Positions 16,911 to 25,106 of a DNA stretch of 64,000 nt are shown here, one piece after another. How positions within the stretch are numbered: position 1 is the first letter of the stretch; each line of letters begins with the position of its first letter. The DNA comes from Actinomycetota bacterium. Lineage in GTDB: Bacteria; Actinomycetota; Actinomycetes; JACCUZ01. The stretch spans positions 41,030-105,029 of the forward strand of contig JAVEDI010000055.1 in assembly GCA_030841035.1 (NCBI GenBank), written 5' to 3'. A program made the position numbers and the translations under genes. Below the pieces are notes generated by a model. That model had not been told where the DNA came from, ran no database searches, and saw only the letters and a list, made by a program, of their open reading frames with translations.

Positions 16911-18272
16911 GTGCGTTCACGATCCGGACACCGCGCCCGATACCAGGACGGCGACCCGCGATGGCGCCACGACCGCGAGATCCTCCGGCTGGCCCTGCCG
17001 GCCTTCGCGGCGCTCGTCGCGGAGCCGCTCTTCCTGCTGGCGGACTCGGCCATCGTCGGACATCTCGGGACGCCGCAGCTGGCCGGGCTGGGAGTGGCCG
17101 GCTCGCTGCTGGCCACCGGCGTGGCCCTGTGCGTGTTCCTGGCCTACGCCACCACGGCCGCCGTCGCCCGCCGGGTGGGGGCCGGCGACGAGCGCGCCGC
17201 CCTGGCCCAGGCGATCGACGGGCTGTGGCTCGCGGCCCTGCTCGGGGTGCTGCTCGGTGCGCTCGCCGCACTCAGCGCCCACCCGCTCGTGACGGCTTTC
17301 GGCACGTCAGCGGCCGCGACGCCGTACGCGACGACCTACCTGCGGGTCTCCGCGCTCGGCGTGCCCCCCATGCTCCTCGTGCTGGCCGCCACGGGCGCGC
17401 TGCGCGGCCTGCAGGACACCCGCACGCCGATGCTCGTCGCGGGGGTCGGCGCGCTCGCCAACATCGGGCTGAACCTCGCACTCGTCTACGGCGCCGGGCT
17501 CGGCGTGGCCGGATCCGCGCTCGGGACGGTGCTCACCCAGGCGGGCATGGCGGTCTCGCTGGGTGCCGTGGTGGTGCGCGGCGCCCGCCGCTACGGCGTG
17601 TCCGGCCGTCCCCACCTGGCGGGCATCCGGGCTGCTGCGGTGGTCGGACTGCCGCTGCTGGTCCGGACGCTGACGCTGCGGGTGGCCCTGCTCGTGACGA
17701 CGTACGTCGCCGCGGCGACCGGCACCGTCGCGGTCGCCGCGCACCAGGTCGCGTTCACGGTGTGGACGCTGCTCGCGCTCGCGCTCGACGCGGTCGCCAT
17801 CGCTGGGCAGGCGATCGTCGGGCGCTACCTGGGGGCCGGTGACGTCGCGGGCGCCCGGTCCTCCACGCGGCGGATGATGCAGTGGGGCCTCGCGGCGGGG
17901 GTAGTGCTCGGTGTCGGGGTCCTGCTCGTGCGCTCGCTGGTGGCGCCGCTGTTCACCGGGGACCCGGCGGTGCGCTCGCTGCTCGCCGACGTCCTGCTGG
18001 TGGTCGCACTGTCCCAACCGGTCAACGGCGTGGTGTTCACCCTGGACGGGGTGCTGATCGGCGCCGGGGACGGGCGCTACCTGGCCCGGGCGGGGGTGGT
18101 GACGCTGGTGGTGTTCCTGCCACTGGCCGCTGCGGTGCGGCTGGCCGACGGCGGGCTGGTCGCGCTGTGGTGGGCGTTCACCGGCTTCATGCTGGCCCGG
18201 CTGGCGAGCCTGCTGTGGCGAGAGCGCGCCGACCGATGGCTGGTCACCGGCGCCGTCGTCCCCCGCCGCTGA
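16911..18272 (+). CDS. MATE family efflux transporter (DinF-like)
   Basis: Integral membrane protein (453 aa) with about 12 hydrophobic segments. The first half starts DREILRLALPAFAALVAEPLFLLADSAIVGHLG, a typical MATE/DinF N-terminus with the TM1 Asp, and the second half has the related AHQVAFTVWTLLALALDAVAIAGQAIVGRYLG segment. Such transporters export cationic drugs or metabolites using a Na+ or H+ gradient; the substrate is not predictable. GTG at 16911 is supported by a TAATCT box 6 nt upstream, so the mRNA is probably leaderless. It interrupts the rplI-dnaB neighbourhood known from mycobacteria and ends at a repeat array. Confidence 0.88.
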   Translation: MRSRSGHRARYQDGDPRWRHDREILRLALPAFAALVAEPLFLLADSAIVGHLGTPQLAGLGVAGSLLATGVALCVFLAYATTAAVARRVGAGDERAALAQAIDGLWLAALLGVLLGALAALSAHPLVTAFGTSAAATPYATTYLRVSALGVPPMLLVLAATGALRGLQDTRTPMLVAGVGALANIGLNLALVYGAGLGVAGSALGTVLTQAGMAVSLGAVVVRGARRYGVSGRPHLAGIRAAAVVGLPLLVRTLTLRVALLVTTYVAAATGTVAVAAHQVAFTVWTLLALALDAVAIAGQAIVGRYLGAGDVAGARSSTRRMMQWGLAAGVVLGVGVLLVRSLVAPLFTGDPAVRSLLADVLLVVALSQPVNGVVFTLDGVLIGAGDGRYLARAGVVTLVVFLPLAAAVRLADGGLVALWWAFTGFMLARLASLLWRERADRWLVTGAVVPRR

Positions 18273-18652
18273 CCTCCACCCCCCCCCCGGCCGCCTGCCC
18301 CCGCCGCGAACGGTGATCGTGAGGAGAACCGGCCGCCTGCCCCCGCCGCGAACCGTGATCGTGAGGAGAACCGACACTGATTCGGTGCTGATTCCCCTCA
18401 CGATCACGGAAAGCGGGCCGGGTCCGGGCGATCAGCGGGCATGGCAGCCAGGCGCAGGGCAGCGGCCGGGGTCGGTGCTGATTCCCCTCACGATCACGGA
18501 AAGTGGGGCGGGTCCGGGCGATCAGCGGGCAGGGCAGCCAGGCGCAGGGCAGCGGCCGGGGGCGGTGCTGATTCCCCTCACGATCACGGAAAGTGGGGCG
18601 GAGGCAGGCAGGGGCAGGGCAGGCGGCCACCAGGGATGGCGGCCGCGGTCGC
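18273..18652. repeat. Gene-free repeat region between convergent MATE and rplI genes
   Basis: 380 nt without a gene. It holds a left-half unit of the palindrome family (18313-18331), a full palindrome (18355-18407), and two further right-half units (18472-18497 and 18562-18587). The first two units repeat with a 42-bp period. The right halves and their G-rich flank repeat with an exact 90-bp period. Open frames across it are repeat artefacts. Confidence 0.8.
18355..18407. repeat. 53-bp palindrome family, copy 1
   Basis: Perfect 12-bp outer arms GTGATCGTGAGG and CCTCACGATCAC enclose a weaker inner hairpin (ACCGA...TCGGT). Same length and arms as the copies at 24954, 25054 and 43770. Confidence 0.85.
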
Positions 18653-19099
18653 CTACTCCGGCACGACCTCGAGGGACACCGTGGCGGTGACCTCGGGGTG
18701 CACCCGCACGGTGACCTGGTGGGCGCCGACGGTCTTGATCGGCTGACCGACCTCCACGCGCCGCTTGTCGACCGACGGGCCGCCGGCCTTCTCGACGGCC
18801 GCGACGATGTCGGCGACGGTCACGGAGCCGAACAGCCGCCCGCCACCGCCGGCGCGCACCGGCATGGTGACGCGCAGCTTCTCGAGCTGACCCTTGATGT
18901 CCTGCGCGGAGCCCACGTCGCGGACCTCGCGGACCTCGCGACCCCGCTTGATCGAGGTGATCTGCCGCTCGCCGCCGCGGGTCCAGCGGATCGCCGCGCC
19001 ACGCGGCACGAGGTAGTTACGGCCGTAGCCGTCCTTGACCTCGACGATGTCGCCGGGGCCACCGAGGCCGGCGACCTCCTGGGTGAGGATGAGCTTCAT
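18653..19099 (-). CDS. rplI: 50S ribosomal protein L9
   Basis: Large-subunit protein L9 (148 aa) that binds 23S rRNA near the L1 stalk. The N-terminal signature [36 protein letters not shown] is intact, followed by the long connecting helix and the C-terminal domain ([27 protein letters not shown]). Two ATG codons are adjacent (19102 and 19099); I use the second because L9 proteins normally begin MK. AGGGGA lies upstream and serves either. It is the last gene of rpsF-ssb-rpsR-rplI, 14 nt after rpsR. Confidence 0.96.
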   Translation of the reverse strand: MKLILTQEVAGLGGPGDIVEVKDGYGRNYLVPRGAAIRWTRGGERQITSIKRGREVREVRDVGSAQDIKGQLEKLRVTMPVRAGGGGRLFGSVTVADIVAAVEKAGGPSVDKRRVEVGQPIKTVGAHQVTVRVHPEVTATVSLEVVPE

Positions 19100-19113
19100 C
19101 ATGGTCGCTCCCC

Positions 19114-19350
19114 TCAGCGCGCGGTGCTGGTGTAGGGCAGCAGCGCCATCTCACGGCTGTTCTTCACAGCCGTGGCGACCTGACGCTGGTGCTGGGTGCA
19201 GTTGCCGCTCACCCGACGGGCGCGGATCTTGCCTCGGTCGGAGATGAACTTCCGCAGCAGGTTGGTGTCCTTGTAGTCCACGTAGGAGATCTTCTCCTTG
19301 CAGAAGACGCAGACCTTCTTCTTGGGCTTGCGGGGCGGTGGCTTGGCCAT
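19114..19350 (-). CDS. rpsR: 30S ribosomal protein S18 (zinc-ligand form)
   Basis: Small-subunit protein S18 (78 aa), which binds the central domain of 16S rRNA together with S6. It keeps cysteines at CVFCKEK (residues 14-17) and in [10 protein letters not shown], the C+ form that can bind zinc; many actinobacteria carry a second cysteine-free paralogue elsewhere. The core [18 protein letters not shown] and [19 protein letters not shown] is typical. It lies in the rpsF-ssb-rpsR-rplI operon, about 100 nt after ssb. Confidence 0.96.
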   Translation of the reverse strand: MAKPPPRKPKKKVCVFCKEKISYVDYKDTNLLRKFISDRGKIRARRVSGNCTQHQRQVATAVKNSREMALLPYTSTAR

Positions 19351-19452
19351 CGTGGTGCTCCAGTCACTGGATGCCCGGCGGGAAGGCCGGGATGGTCAAC
19401 GGGGCTGTCGATCGGGGCGCGAGGACGCCGGGCGGCGTACGTCGCGCTGGTG

Positions 19453-19971
19453 CTAGAAGGGCGGCTCGTCGCTGGCGCCGGGGGTGTTCCACCCGCCGCC
19501 ACCGCCGCCGGCGGTCTGGGTCGACGGCGCCGGCGCCGGCGAGGCAGAGGCCCACGGGTCGCTGTCGACCTGGGTGGAGCCGAAGCCGCCACCGCCGCCG
19601 CCGCGCTGGGTCTTGGTGACCTTGGCGCTGGCGTTGCGCAGGCTGGGGCCGACCTCGTCGACCTCCACCTCGTACACCGTGCGCTTCTCACCCTCCTTGG
19701 TCTCGTAGGACCGCTGCTTGAGCCGGCCCTGGACGATGACCCGCATGCCGCGCTGGAGGGACTCCGCGACGTTCTCGGCCGCCTGGCGCCAGACGTTGCA
19801 GGAGAGGAAGAGGCTCTCGCCGTCCTTCCACTCGTTGGTCTGCTTGTCCAGGAAGCGCGGGGTGGAGGCGAGGCGGAACTTCGCCACGGCCGCACCGCTG
19901 GGGGTGAAGCGCAGCTCGGGGTCGTCGACGAGGTTGCCGACGAGGGTGATGACGGTGTCGCCTGCAGCCAT
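19453..19971 (-). CDS. ssb: Single-stranded DNA-binding protein
   Basis: Tetrameric single-strand DNA-binding protein (172 aa) used in replication, repair and recombination. Residues 1-115 form the OB fold ([61 protein letters not shown]). A Gly/Pro-rich flexible linker follows, and the acidic tip DEPPF is the docking peptide for partner proteins. The ATG at 19971 directly follows rpsF (11-nt gap). Everything is normal for the main replication SSB rather than a competence paralogue. Confidence 0.96.
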   Translation of the reverse strand: MAAGDTVITLVGNLVDDPELRFTPSGAAVAKFRLASTPRFLDKQTNEWKDGESLFLSCNVWRQAAENVAESLQRGMRVIVQGRLKQRSYETKEGEKRTVYEVEVDEVGPSLRNASAKVTKTQRGGGGGGFGSTQVDSDPWASASPAPAPSTQTAGGGGGGWNTPGASDEPPF

Positions 19972-19982
19972 GGGCTGGTGTC

Positions 19983-20273
19983 CTATCGCTGGTCGGGGCG
20001 GATGACCTTGGTGCGCAGCACGGCCTCGTTGAGGTTGAGCTGGCGGTCGAGCTCCTTGACGGTCGCGGGCTCGGCCTGCAGGTCGACGACCGCGTAGATG
20101 CCTTCGGTCTTCTTGGTGATCTCGAAGGAGAGCCGGCGACGGCCCCAGATGTCGACCTTCTCGACACTGCCCCCGTCGTTCTTCACGACGGTCAGGAACT
20201 GGTCGAGTGCGGGGGCGACGGTGCGCTCCTCGATGTCGGGATCGAGGATGACCATGAGCTCGTAGTGACGCAT
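19983..20273 (-). CDS. rpsF: 30S ribosomal protein S6
   Basis: Small-subunit protein S6 (96 aa), partner of S18 on 16S r[24 protein letters not shown] and the [27 protein letters not shown] core are typical. The ATG at 20273 is preceded by a strong AGGAGG eleven bases upstream and matches the family start; the frame is open a little further upstream. It is the first gene of the rpsF-ssb-rpsR-rplI operon. A likely -10 (TACCCT, minus strand, 20398-20403) lies about 125 nt upstream, so the leader could carry ribosomal-protein feedback control, but I could not recognise a specific structure. Confidence 0.96.
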   Translation of the reverse strand: MRHYELMVILDPDIEERTVAPALDQFLTVVKNDGGSVEKVDIWGRRRLSFEITKKTEGIYAVVDLQAEPATVKELDRQLNLNEAVLRTKVIRPDQR

Positions 20274-20480
20274 GCGGAGAACCCACCTCCTCTGGACTTG
20301 AGCGGCCACGGTCTCTCCGTGGCAGGAGGGCTACTGCGTCGTGCCCGGGCCCCACACCACCGACGGTGGCCGAGGGGAGGACCGAGCACTGCGCGCCAGG
20401 GTATCCCGGGAGCCGGTCCGCCCGCGAATCGTCCTCCACAGGTCGGCCGCCGGGACCGGTTCGCTGTCGGCGCACGGTCC

Positions 20481-20486
20481 TAGGCT
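20481..20486 (+). promoter_or_regulatory. -10 box of leaderless DNase IV gene
   Basis: TAGGCT followed by 6 nt and then the GTG at 20493. Confidence 0.5.
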
Positions 20487-20492
20487 GAGCCG

Positions 20493-21314
20493 GTGACCGC
20501 AGCCACCCCACCGCACGCACTGCGCATCGGGGCCCACGTCGACCAGTCCGACCCGATCGCCGAGGCGGTCGCCCGGGGCGCCGACCTCGTGCAGTTCTTC
20601 CTCGGCGATCCCCAGGGCTACAAGGGCCCGGTGGTGCAGTACGCCGCCGGGCCGGCCGCCCTGCGAGCGGCCGCCGAGCAGGCGGGCCTGGACGTCTACG
20701 TGCACGCGCCCTACGTCGTCAACGTCGCCACGTCCAACAACCGCATCCGCATCCCCAGCCGCAAGCTGTTGGCCCAGCACGCGGCGGCGGCCGCCCAGAT
20801 AGGGGCGAAGGGCCTGATCGTGCACGGCGGGCACGTGCTCAAGGACGACGACCCGCAGCTCGGGGTCGACAACTGGGTCAAGACCTTCGAGCGGATGGCC
20901 GCGCCGCTGCCGATCCTGATCGAGAACACCGCGGGGGGCGGCAACGCCATGGCGCGTCGCCTCGAGCGCATCGCACGGCTGTGGGACGCGCTCGACGCCC
21001 GTGTCGACATGTCGCTGATCGGCTTCTGCCTGGACACCTGCCACGCGCACGCCGGGGGCGAGGAGCTGGTCGGCATCGTGGACCGGGTCAAGGCGATCAC
21101 CGGCCGGGTCGACCTGGTGCACGCCAACGACTCGCGCGACGCCTTCGACTCGGGCGCCGACCGGCACGCCAACTTCGGTTCCGGCGCCATCGACCCGGCG
21201 GCGATCGTGGCCGTCGTGGAGGCGGCCGGCGCGCCCGTGGTGTGCGAGACGCCCGGGGGAGCGCAGGGTCAGGGCGCGGACATCGCCTACCTGCGCGAGC
21301 ACCTGCCGGGCTGA
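20493..21314 (+). CDS. nfo: Deoxyribonuclease IV (AP endonuclease, Nfo family)
   Basis: TIM-barrel endonuclease (273 aa) that cuts 5' to abasic sites in base-excision repair. Trinuclear-zinc ligand motifs are visible: [10 protein letters not shown], the His of IVHGGHVL, the Glu of LIENTAGGG, the Asp/His pair in [13 protein letters not shown], the His and Asp of [24 protein letters not shown], and the final Glu in VVCETPG. The GTG start is supported by a -10 box 6 nt upstream. It is divergent from rpsF and ends 10 nt from the convergent MarR gene, with no visible terminator. Confidence 0.88.
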   Translation: MTAATPPHALRIGAHVDQSDPIAEAVARGADLVQFFLGDPQGYKGPVVQYAAGPAALRAAAEQAGLDVYVHAPYVVNVATSNNRIRIPSRKLLAQHAAAAAQIGAKGLIVHGGHVLKDDDPQLGVDNWVKTFERMAAPLPILIENTAGGGNAMARRLERIARLWDALDARVDMSLIGFCLDTCHAHAGGEELVGIVDRVKAITGRVDLVHANDSRDAFDSGADRHANFGSGAIDPAAIVAVVEAAGAPVVCETPGGAQGQGADIAYLREHLPG

Positions 21315-21324
21315 CCCCGCCCGG

Positions 21325-21861
21325 TCAGACCTGCGGAACGGGGGGCCGCGTGCCGGCGGTCGCGCACGGCCGCACGCCGTCGCGCACGACCCGCAGCGCG
21401 TCGACCAGAGCGCCGAGCTGGTCCGCCGAGAGCGGTGCGACCAGCCACCGCTCCACCAGCTCCAGGTGCCCGGGCAGCGCCGCGGCGAGCCGGGCTCGGC
21501 CGGTCTCCGTGACGACCGCGTAAGTCGTGCGACGGTCGGTCACGCAGGCCCGGCGGCTCACTGAGCCTGCCGCCTCGAGCCGATCGACGACCCGGGTGAT
21601 GCCGCTGCTGGACAGCGAGGTCTGCGCGGCCAGGTCGGTCATCCGAAGCAGCCCGTCGGGGGAGCGGGAGAGCCGCAGGAGCACCTCGAACTCCACCTCA
21701 CCCAGGCCGTGCTGGGCGACCTGGGCGGCGGCGAGCGCGCTGAGTCCCGCCCACGTCTCGGCCAGCAGGCCCATCACCGTCAGCCGCAGGTCCGCCTCGT
21801 CGACGGCAGGGGCTGCATCGGGGGCCGCCTGCTCGACCGTCGCCGCGGCGTGTTCGTCCAC
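21325..21861 (-). CDS. MarR family transcriptional regulator
   Basis: Winged-helix repressor (178 aa). The recognition region LRMTDLAAQTSLSSSGITRVVDRLEAAGSVSRRACVTDRRTTYAVVTETGRARLAAA (about 72-128) is the MarR DNA-binding module, flanked by dimerisation helices. The GTG at 21861 has a TAGGCT box 6 nt upstream and is probably leaderless. It is divergent from yceI, with an A/T-rich palindrome in the shared 147-nt gap, so it probably regulates yceI and itself. The ligand is unknown. Confidence 0.88.
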   Translation of the reverse strand: MDEHAAATVEQAAPDAAPAVDEADLRLTVMGLLAETWAGLSALAAAQVAQHGLGEVEFEVLLRLSRSPDGLLRMTDLAAQTSLSSSGITRVVDRLEAAGSVSRRACVTDRRTTYAVVTETGRARLAAALPGHLELVERWLVAPLSADQLGALVDALRVVRDGVRPCATAGTRPPVPQV

Positions 21862-21867
21862 GGCCCC

Positions 21868-21873
21868 AGCCTA
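21868..21873 (-). promoter_or_regulatory. -10 box of leaderless marR gene
   Basis: TAGGCT on the minus strand, 6 nt before the GTG at 21861. Confidence 0.5.
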
Positions 21874-21880
21874 GCAGTGT

Positions 21881-21910
21881 TTGACAAGTGGAATATTGAC
21901 AACACAATAT
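21881..21910 (+). promoter_or_regulatory. yceI promoter with MarR-type operator
   Basis: TTGACA at 21881-21886 is a consensus -35. ATATTG-N6-CAATAT at 21893-21910 is an 18-nt inverted repeat that overlaps the spacer and the -10 position. A/T-rich in a G/C-rich genome and placed between the divergent genes, it is the obvious MarR operator. Confidence 0.6.
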
Positions 21911-22008
21911 CTGTTCCCACAAGCGACTCGCTGCAGGCTGTGTTCCCGACCGGGACGCACCCCCACAAGCAGGACACCACCGCCCTACCCTTCGGAGAGG
22001 CCCCCACG

Positions 22009-22593
22009 ATGAGTGAGACCCAGAGCACCACCCCCGGCCGCGTCGTCAACGGCGTGACCCTCCCGACCCCCGGCACCTACGTGCTGGACCCCACCCACAC
22101 CCGCATCGGTTTCGTCGCCCGCCACCTGATGGTCACCAAGGTCCGCGGCAACTTCCGCGAGTTCGAGGGCTCGATCACGGTCGCCGAGCAGCCCACGGAC
22201 TCCACCGCCGAGGTGACCATCCAGGCCGCGAGCATCGACACCAACACCGCCGACCGCGACGCCCACCTGCGCTCCGCCGACTTCTTCGACGCTGAGCAGT
22301 TCCCGCAGCTGACCTTCGGCAGCGCGCGCGTCACCGGCCAGCAGGGCAGCGACTTCACCGTCACGGGTGATCTCACGATCAAGGGCGTCACCCACGAGGT
22401 GGAGCTCAAGGTCGAGCTGGACGGCGTCGTGGCCGACCCCTACGGCAACACCCGCCTGGCCGTCAGCGCGAGCACCGACATCGACCGCGAGCAGTGGGGC
22501 CTGACCTGGAACGCCGCGCTCGAGACCGGCGGCGTCATGGTCTCGAAGAACATCCGGATCGAGATCGAGTCCGAGGCAGTGCTGCAGGGCTGA
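22009..22593 (+). CDS. YceI-like lipid-binding family protein
   Basis: Protein of 194 aa with the lipocalin-like YceI barrel, which binds polyisoprenoid lipids. Family marks are PGTYVLDPTHTRIGFVARHLMVTKVRGNF near the start, SIDTNTADRDAHLRSADFFDAEQFPQLTF in the middle, and LTIKGVTHEVEL and DREQWGLTWNAALETGGVMVSKNI near the end. No signal peptide is present, so it is probably cytoplasmic, as in many actinobacteria. The divergent MarR gene and the palindrome between them suggest induction by a lipid-like or oxidative signal. A strong hairpin follows the gene. Confidence 0.9.
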   Translation: MSETQSTTPGRVVNGVTLPTPGTYVLDPTHTRIGFVARHLMVTKVRGNFREFEGSITVAEQPTDSTAEVTIQAASIDTNTADRDAHLRSADFFDAEQFPQLTFGSARVTGQQGSDFTVTGDLTIKGVTHEVELKVELDGVVADPYGNTRLAVSASTDIDREQWGLTWNAALETGGVMVSKNIRIEIESEAVLQG

Positions 22594-22641
22594 GCCCGGC
22601 TGCCGCCGTACGCCGCTTCACCCGCACGACCGCCTGACCCT

Positions 22642-22675
22642 GCCGACGCCCCGGGCCACCACCCGGGGCGTCGGC
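22642..22675 (+). terminator. Strong GC hairpin after yceI
   Basis: Fourteen perfect base pairs (GCCGACGCCCCGGG with its complement) around a 6-nt loop, about 50 nt after the yceI stop. There is no T-run, as is common for actinobacterial terminators. Confidence 0.7.
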
Positions 22676-22700
22676 CTGTCCGCTGCGCCACTGCGCTCGG

Positions 22701-22706
22701 TAGCCT
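22701..22706 (+). promoter_or_regulatory. Possible -10 box of the femX operon
   Basis: TAGCCT between the yceI terminator and femX; it would give a leader of about 57 nt. Confidence 0.35.
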
Positions 22707-22769
22707 CGCCTGCGACACGCGGCCCGTCCGGTGCCGCCGTACCCCGTCCGGCGAGGAGCCCAGCCACCC

Positions 22770-23885
22770 ATGACGCTGCGCGTGCGAGCGATCAGCGCCG
22801 AGGAGAACCTCGCCTTCCTGGCCGCGCGCCCCTCGGCGAGCTTCCTGCAGTGCCCGTCGTGGGGCGCGGTCAAGCGCGAGTGGGACCACGAGAGCATCGG
22901 CTGGTACGACGACGCGGGCTCGCTCGTCGGTGTCGGGCTGGTGCTGCTGCGACAGGTGCCGAAGGTGAAGAAGTTCCTCGCCTACCTGCCCGAGGGGCCG
23001 GTCATCGACTGGGCCGCCGACGACCTCGGCGCGTGGCTCACGCCGATGGTCGAGCACCTGCGCGAGCGGGGGGCGTTCGGCGTGCGGATGGGACCACCCG
23101 TGCCGGTGCGGCGCTGGTCGGCGCGCACCGTGAAGGCGGCGATCGCCGAAGGTGCCGCCAAGCGGCTGGACGACGTGGCGCCCGACGACACGTCGCAGGT
23201 GGGCCAGCGGGTCGTCGCGGCCCTGCGGTCGCTGGGCTGGCAGCCACCTGAGCCCGACGGGGGGTTCTCGGCCGGCCAGCCGCAGCACGTCTTCCAGCTG
23301 CCGCTCGCCGACCGGTCCGAGGACGAGCTGCTCGCCGGCTTCAACCAGCTGTGGCGGCGCAACATCAAGAAGGCCGAGAAGGCCGGGGTGACGGTCAGCC
23401 TCGGCACGGCCGAGGACCTGCCGGCGTTCCACACGCTCTACCTCGAGACGGCCGCCCGCGACGGCTTCACCGGGCGGCCGCTGTCCTACTTCCAGCAGAT
23501 GTGGTCGGCGATGCGCGCCGAGGACCCCGACCGCATCCGGCTCTACCTCGCGTGGCACGAGGGCGACCTGGTCGCGGCGACCACGTTGGTGCGCGTCGGT
23601 GAGCACGCCTGGTACTCCTACGGCGCCTCCTCGAGCGAGAAGCGCGACGTTCGCGGGTCCAACGCGATCCAGTGGCAGATGATGCGCGACGCGCGGGCCG
23701 CGGGCGCCACGGTCTATGACCTGCGGGGCATCACCGACACCCTCGACTCCGACGACCCGCACTTCGGGCTGATCCAGTTCAAGCTCGGCACCGGGGGGGA
23801 GGCCGTGGAGTACGCCGGCGAGTGGGACCTGCCGTTGAACCGCTTGCTCTACAAGGCGTTCGACCTCTACATGAGCCGGCGTTGA
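22770..23885 (+). CDS. FemX/FemAB-type peptidoglycan-bridge aminoacyltransferase
   Basis: Protein of 371 aa with tandem GNAT-like halves of the FemABX family, which attach amino acids from aminoacyl-tRNA to the peptidoglycan precursor stem. Visible marks are FLQCPSWGAVKREW near residue 30, NQLWRRNIKKAEKAGVTV in the centre, and the C-terminal SSSEKRDVRGSNAIQWQMMRDARAAGATVYDLRGI and FKLGTGGEAVEYAGEWDLPLN, typical of lipid II-directed members. The ATG at 22770 follows GAGGAG at a slightly long spacing. It is followed 13 nt later by a PLP racemase-like gene, a pairing that points to envelope precursor modification. The added residue is unknown. Confidence 0.87.
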   Translation: MTLRVRAISAEENLAFLAARPSASFLQCPSWGAVKREWDHESIGWYDDAGSLVGVGLVLLRQVPKVKKFLAYLPEGPVIDWAADDLGAWLTPMVEHLRERGAFGVRMGPPVPVRRWSARTVKAAIAEGAAKRLDDVAPDDTSQVGQRVVAALRSLGWQPPEPDGGFSAGQPQHVFQLPLADRSEDELLAGFNQLWRRNIKKAEKAGVTVSLGTAEDLPAFHTLYLETAARDGFTGRPLSYFQQMWSAMRAEDPDRIRLYLAWHEGDLVAATTLVRVGEHAWYSYGASSSEKRDVRGSNAIQWQMMRDARAAGATVYDLRGITDTLDSDDPHFGLIQFKLGTGGEAVEYAGEWDLPLNRLLYKAFDLYMSRR

Positions 23886-23898
23886 CGGGCCCGCGGCC

Positions 23899-24957
23899 AT
23901 GACCTTCACGCTGTACGTCGACGAGCCGCGCTGGCGTGCCCATCAGCAGCAGGTGCTCGAGGCGACACCCGGGCTGGTCCCGGTCATCAAGGGCAACGGC
24001 TACGGCCTCGGCAACGCGCTGCTGGCCGCCGAGGCGCAGCGGCTGGGCGCCGGCGTCGTCGCCGTCGGCACGGTGAACGAGGTCGAGCAGGTGCGCTCCT
24101 GCTACTCCGGCGACGTGCTGGTGATGACACCGACGTACGACACGCCTGACCTCGTACCGCCGGAAGGCGTCCTGCAGACGGTCGCGCACCTCGAACGGCT
24201 GCGGTCGCTGTCGGCGGCCGGCGCGGGGGCGGGCCACCGCGTCGTGCTCGAGTGCCTCACCTCGATGCACCGCCACGGCCTGAGCGAGACCGCCGTCGCG
24301 GCGGTGGGCGAGCTGCTGGACGGCGTACGGCTGGAGGGTTTCGCGTTCCACCTGCCCATGGACCGCCACGGCGGCTACCAGCCGGCCGGGGAGGTGTCGG
24401 CGTGGCTGCGGCGACTCAGTGGACTGGGACTGCCGACCAACGTCGCGTGGGTGAGCCATCTCGCGCCGGCCGACCTGGCTTCGTTGCGAGCGGAGTTTCC
24501 GGCGACGACGTTCCGGCCACGGGTCGGGACCGCGCTGTGGCTGGGTGACCGGGGCGCGCTGCGGGCGCGCGGCACGGTGCTCGACGTGCACCGGCTGACC
24601 GCGGGGACGCACTACGGGTACCGGCGGCGGCGGATGCACCGCGACGGTTGGCTGGTGGTGGTCAGCGGCGGTACGGCGCAGGGGGTGGCCCTGGAGGCGC
24701 CGCGGACCGTTCGCGGGCCGGTCGGGCGGGCCAAGGCGCTGGCGATCGGCTCGCTCGCAGCGGCCAACCGGCACCTGAGCCCGTTCAGCTGGGCCGGGCG
24801 GCAGCGGTGGTTCGCCGAACCGCCGCACATGCACGTGTCGCTGCTGCTGCTGCCCGCCGACGTGGCCCCGCCGCAGATCGGCGAGGAGCTGGACTGCGAG
24901 GTCCGCATGACCACCCTGCACGCCGACCGCGTCGCCCCTCTCCCCCCTCCGTCGTGA
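23899..24957 (+). CDS. Alanine racemase-like PLP (fold type III) protein
   Basis: Protein of 352 aa with an alanine-racemase-type N-terminal barrel. The PLP lysine is in VPVIKGNGYGLGN (about residue 30) and the barrel continues through FAFHLPMDRHGGYQP and FRPRVGTALWLGD. The C-terminal part is divergent and lacks an obvious racemase substrate Tyr, so it may not be a true alanine racemase. The gene directly follows femX and probably shares its transcript; making or handling an unusual amino acid for the bridge is inference. Its TGA stop codon lies inside the first bases of a 53-bp palindrome. Confidence 0.78.
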   Translation: MTFTLYVDEPRWRAHQQQVLEATPGLVPVIKGNGYGLGNALLAAEAQRLGAGVVAVGTVNEVEQVRSCYSGDVLVMTPTYDTPDLVPPEGVLQTVAHLERLRSLSAAGAGAGHRVVLECLTSMHRHGLSETAVAAVGELLDGVRLEGFAFHLPMDRHGGYQPAGEVSAWLRRLSGLGLPTNVAWVSHLAPADLASLRAEFPATTFRPRVGTALWLGDRGALRARGTVLDVHRLTAGTHYGYRRRRMHRDGWLVVVSGGTAQGVALEAPRTVRGPVGRAKALAIGSLAAANRHLSPFSWAGRQRWFAEPPHMHVSLLLLPADVAPPQIGEELDCEVRMTTLHADRVAPLPPPS

Positions 24958-25006
24958 TCGTGAGGGGATCCGGCACCGATCCGGTGCTGATCGGCCTCAC
25001 GATCGC
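24954..25006. repeat. 53-bp palindrome family, copy 2
   Basis: Outer arms of 10 bp (GATCGTGAGG/CCTCACGATC) with an inner GCACCG...CGGTGC hairpin. The TGA of its first GTGATC is the stop codon of the upstream plus-strand racemase-like gene. It is repeated 100 bp later. Confidence 0.85.
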
Positions 25007-25053
25007 TCGGGGAGCGGGGCGGGGGCCGCGGCGGGGGCCTGCGTCGCCCCGTC

Positions 25054-25106
25054 GTGATCGTGAGGGGATCCGGCACCGATTCGGTGCTGATCGGCCTCAC
25101 GATCAC
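25054..25106. repeat. 53-bp palindrome family, copy 3
   Basis: Full 12-bp outer arms and a perfect 7-bp inner hairpin GCACCGA/TCGGTGC. The complementary TGA at its right end (25103-25105) is the stop codon of the minus-strand GT87 gene. It forms a tandem 100-bp unit with copy 2. Confidence 0.85.

Noticed and set aside
18313..18590. CRISPR array
   Set aside because: Only two or three repeats, with 42- and 90-bp periods and near-identical spacers, and no cas genes; it is a tandem duplication of a palindrome.
18244..18746. Repetitive small frames (HDHGSRRGQ- and PLTITESG-like peptides) over the repeat array
   Set aside because: They are translations of the palindrome and its tandem flanks in both directions, with no start signal and no similarity to any protein family.
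20274..20492. Ribosomal-protein leader or riboswitch before rpsF
   Set aside because: A leader of suitable length exists, but I could not recognise the S6:S18 leader fold or any riboswitch core by eye; a covariance-model search would decide.
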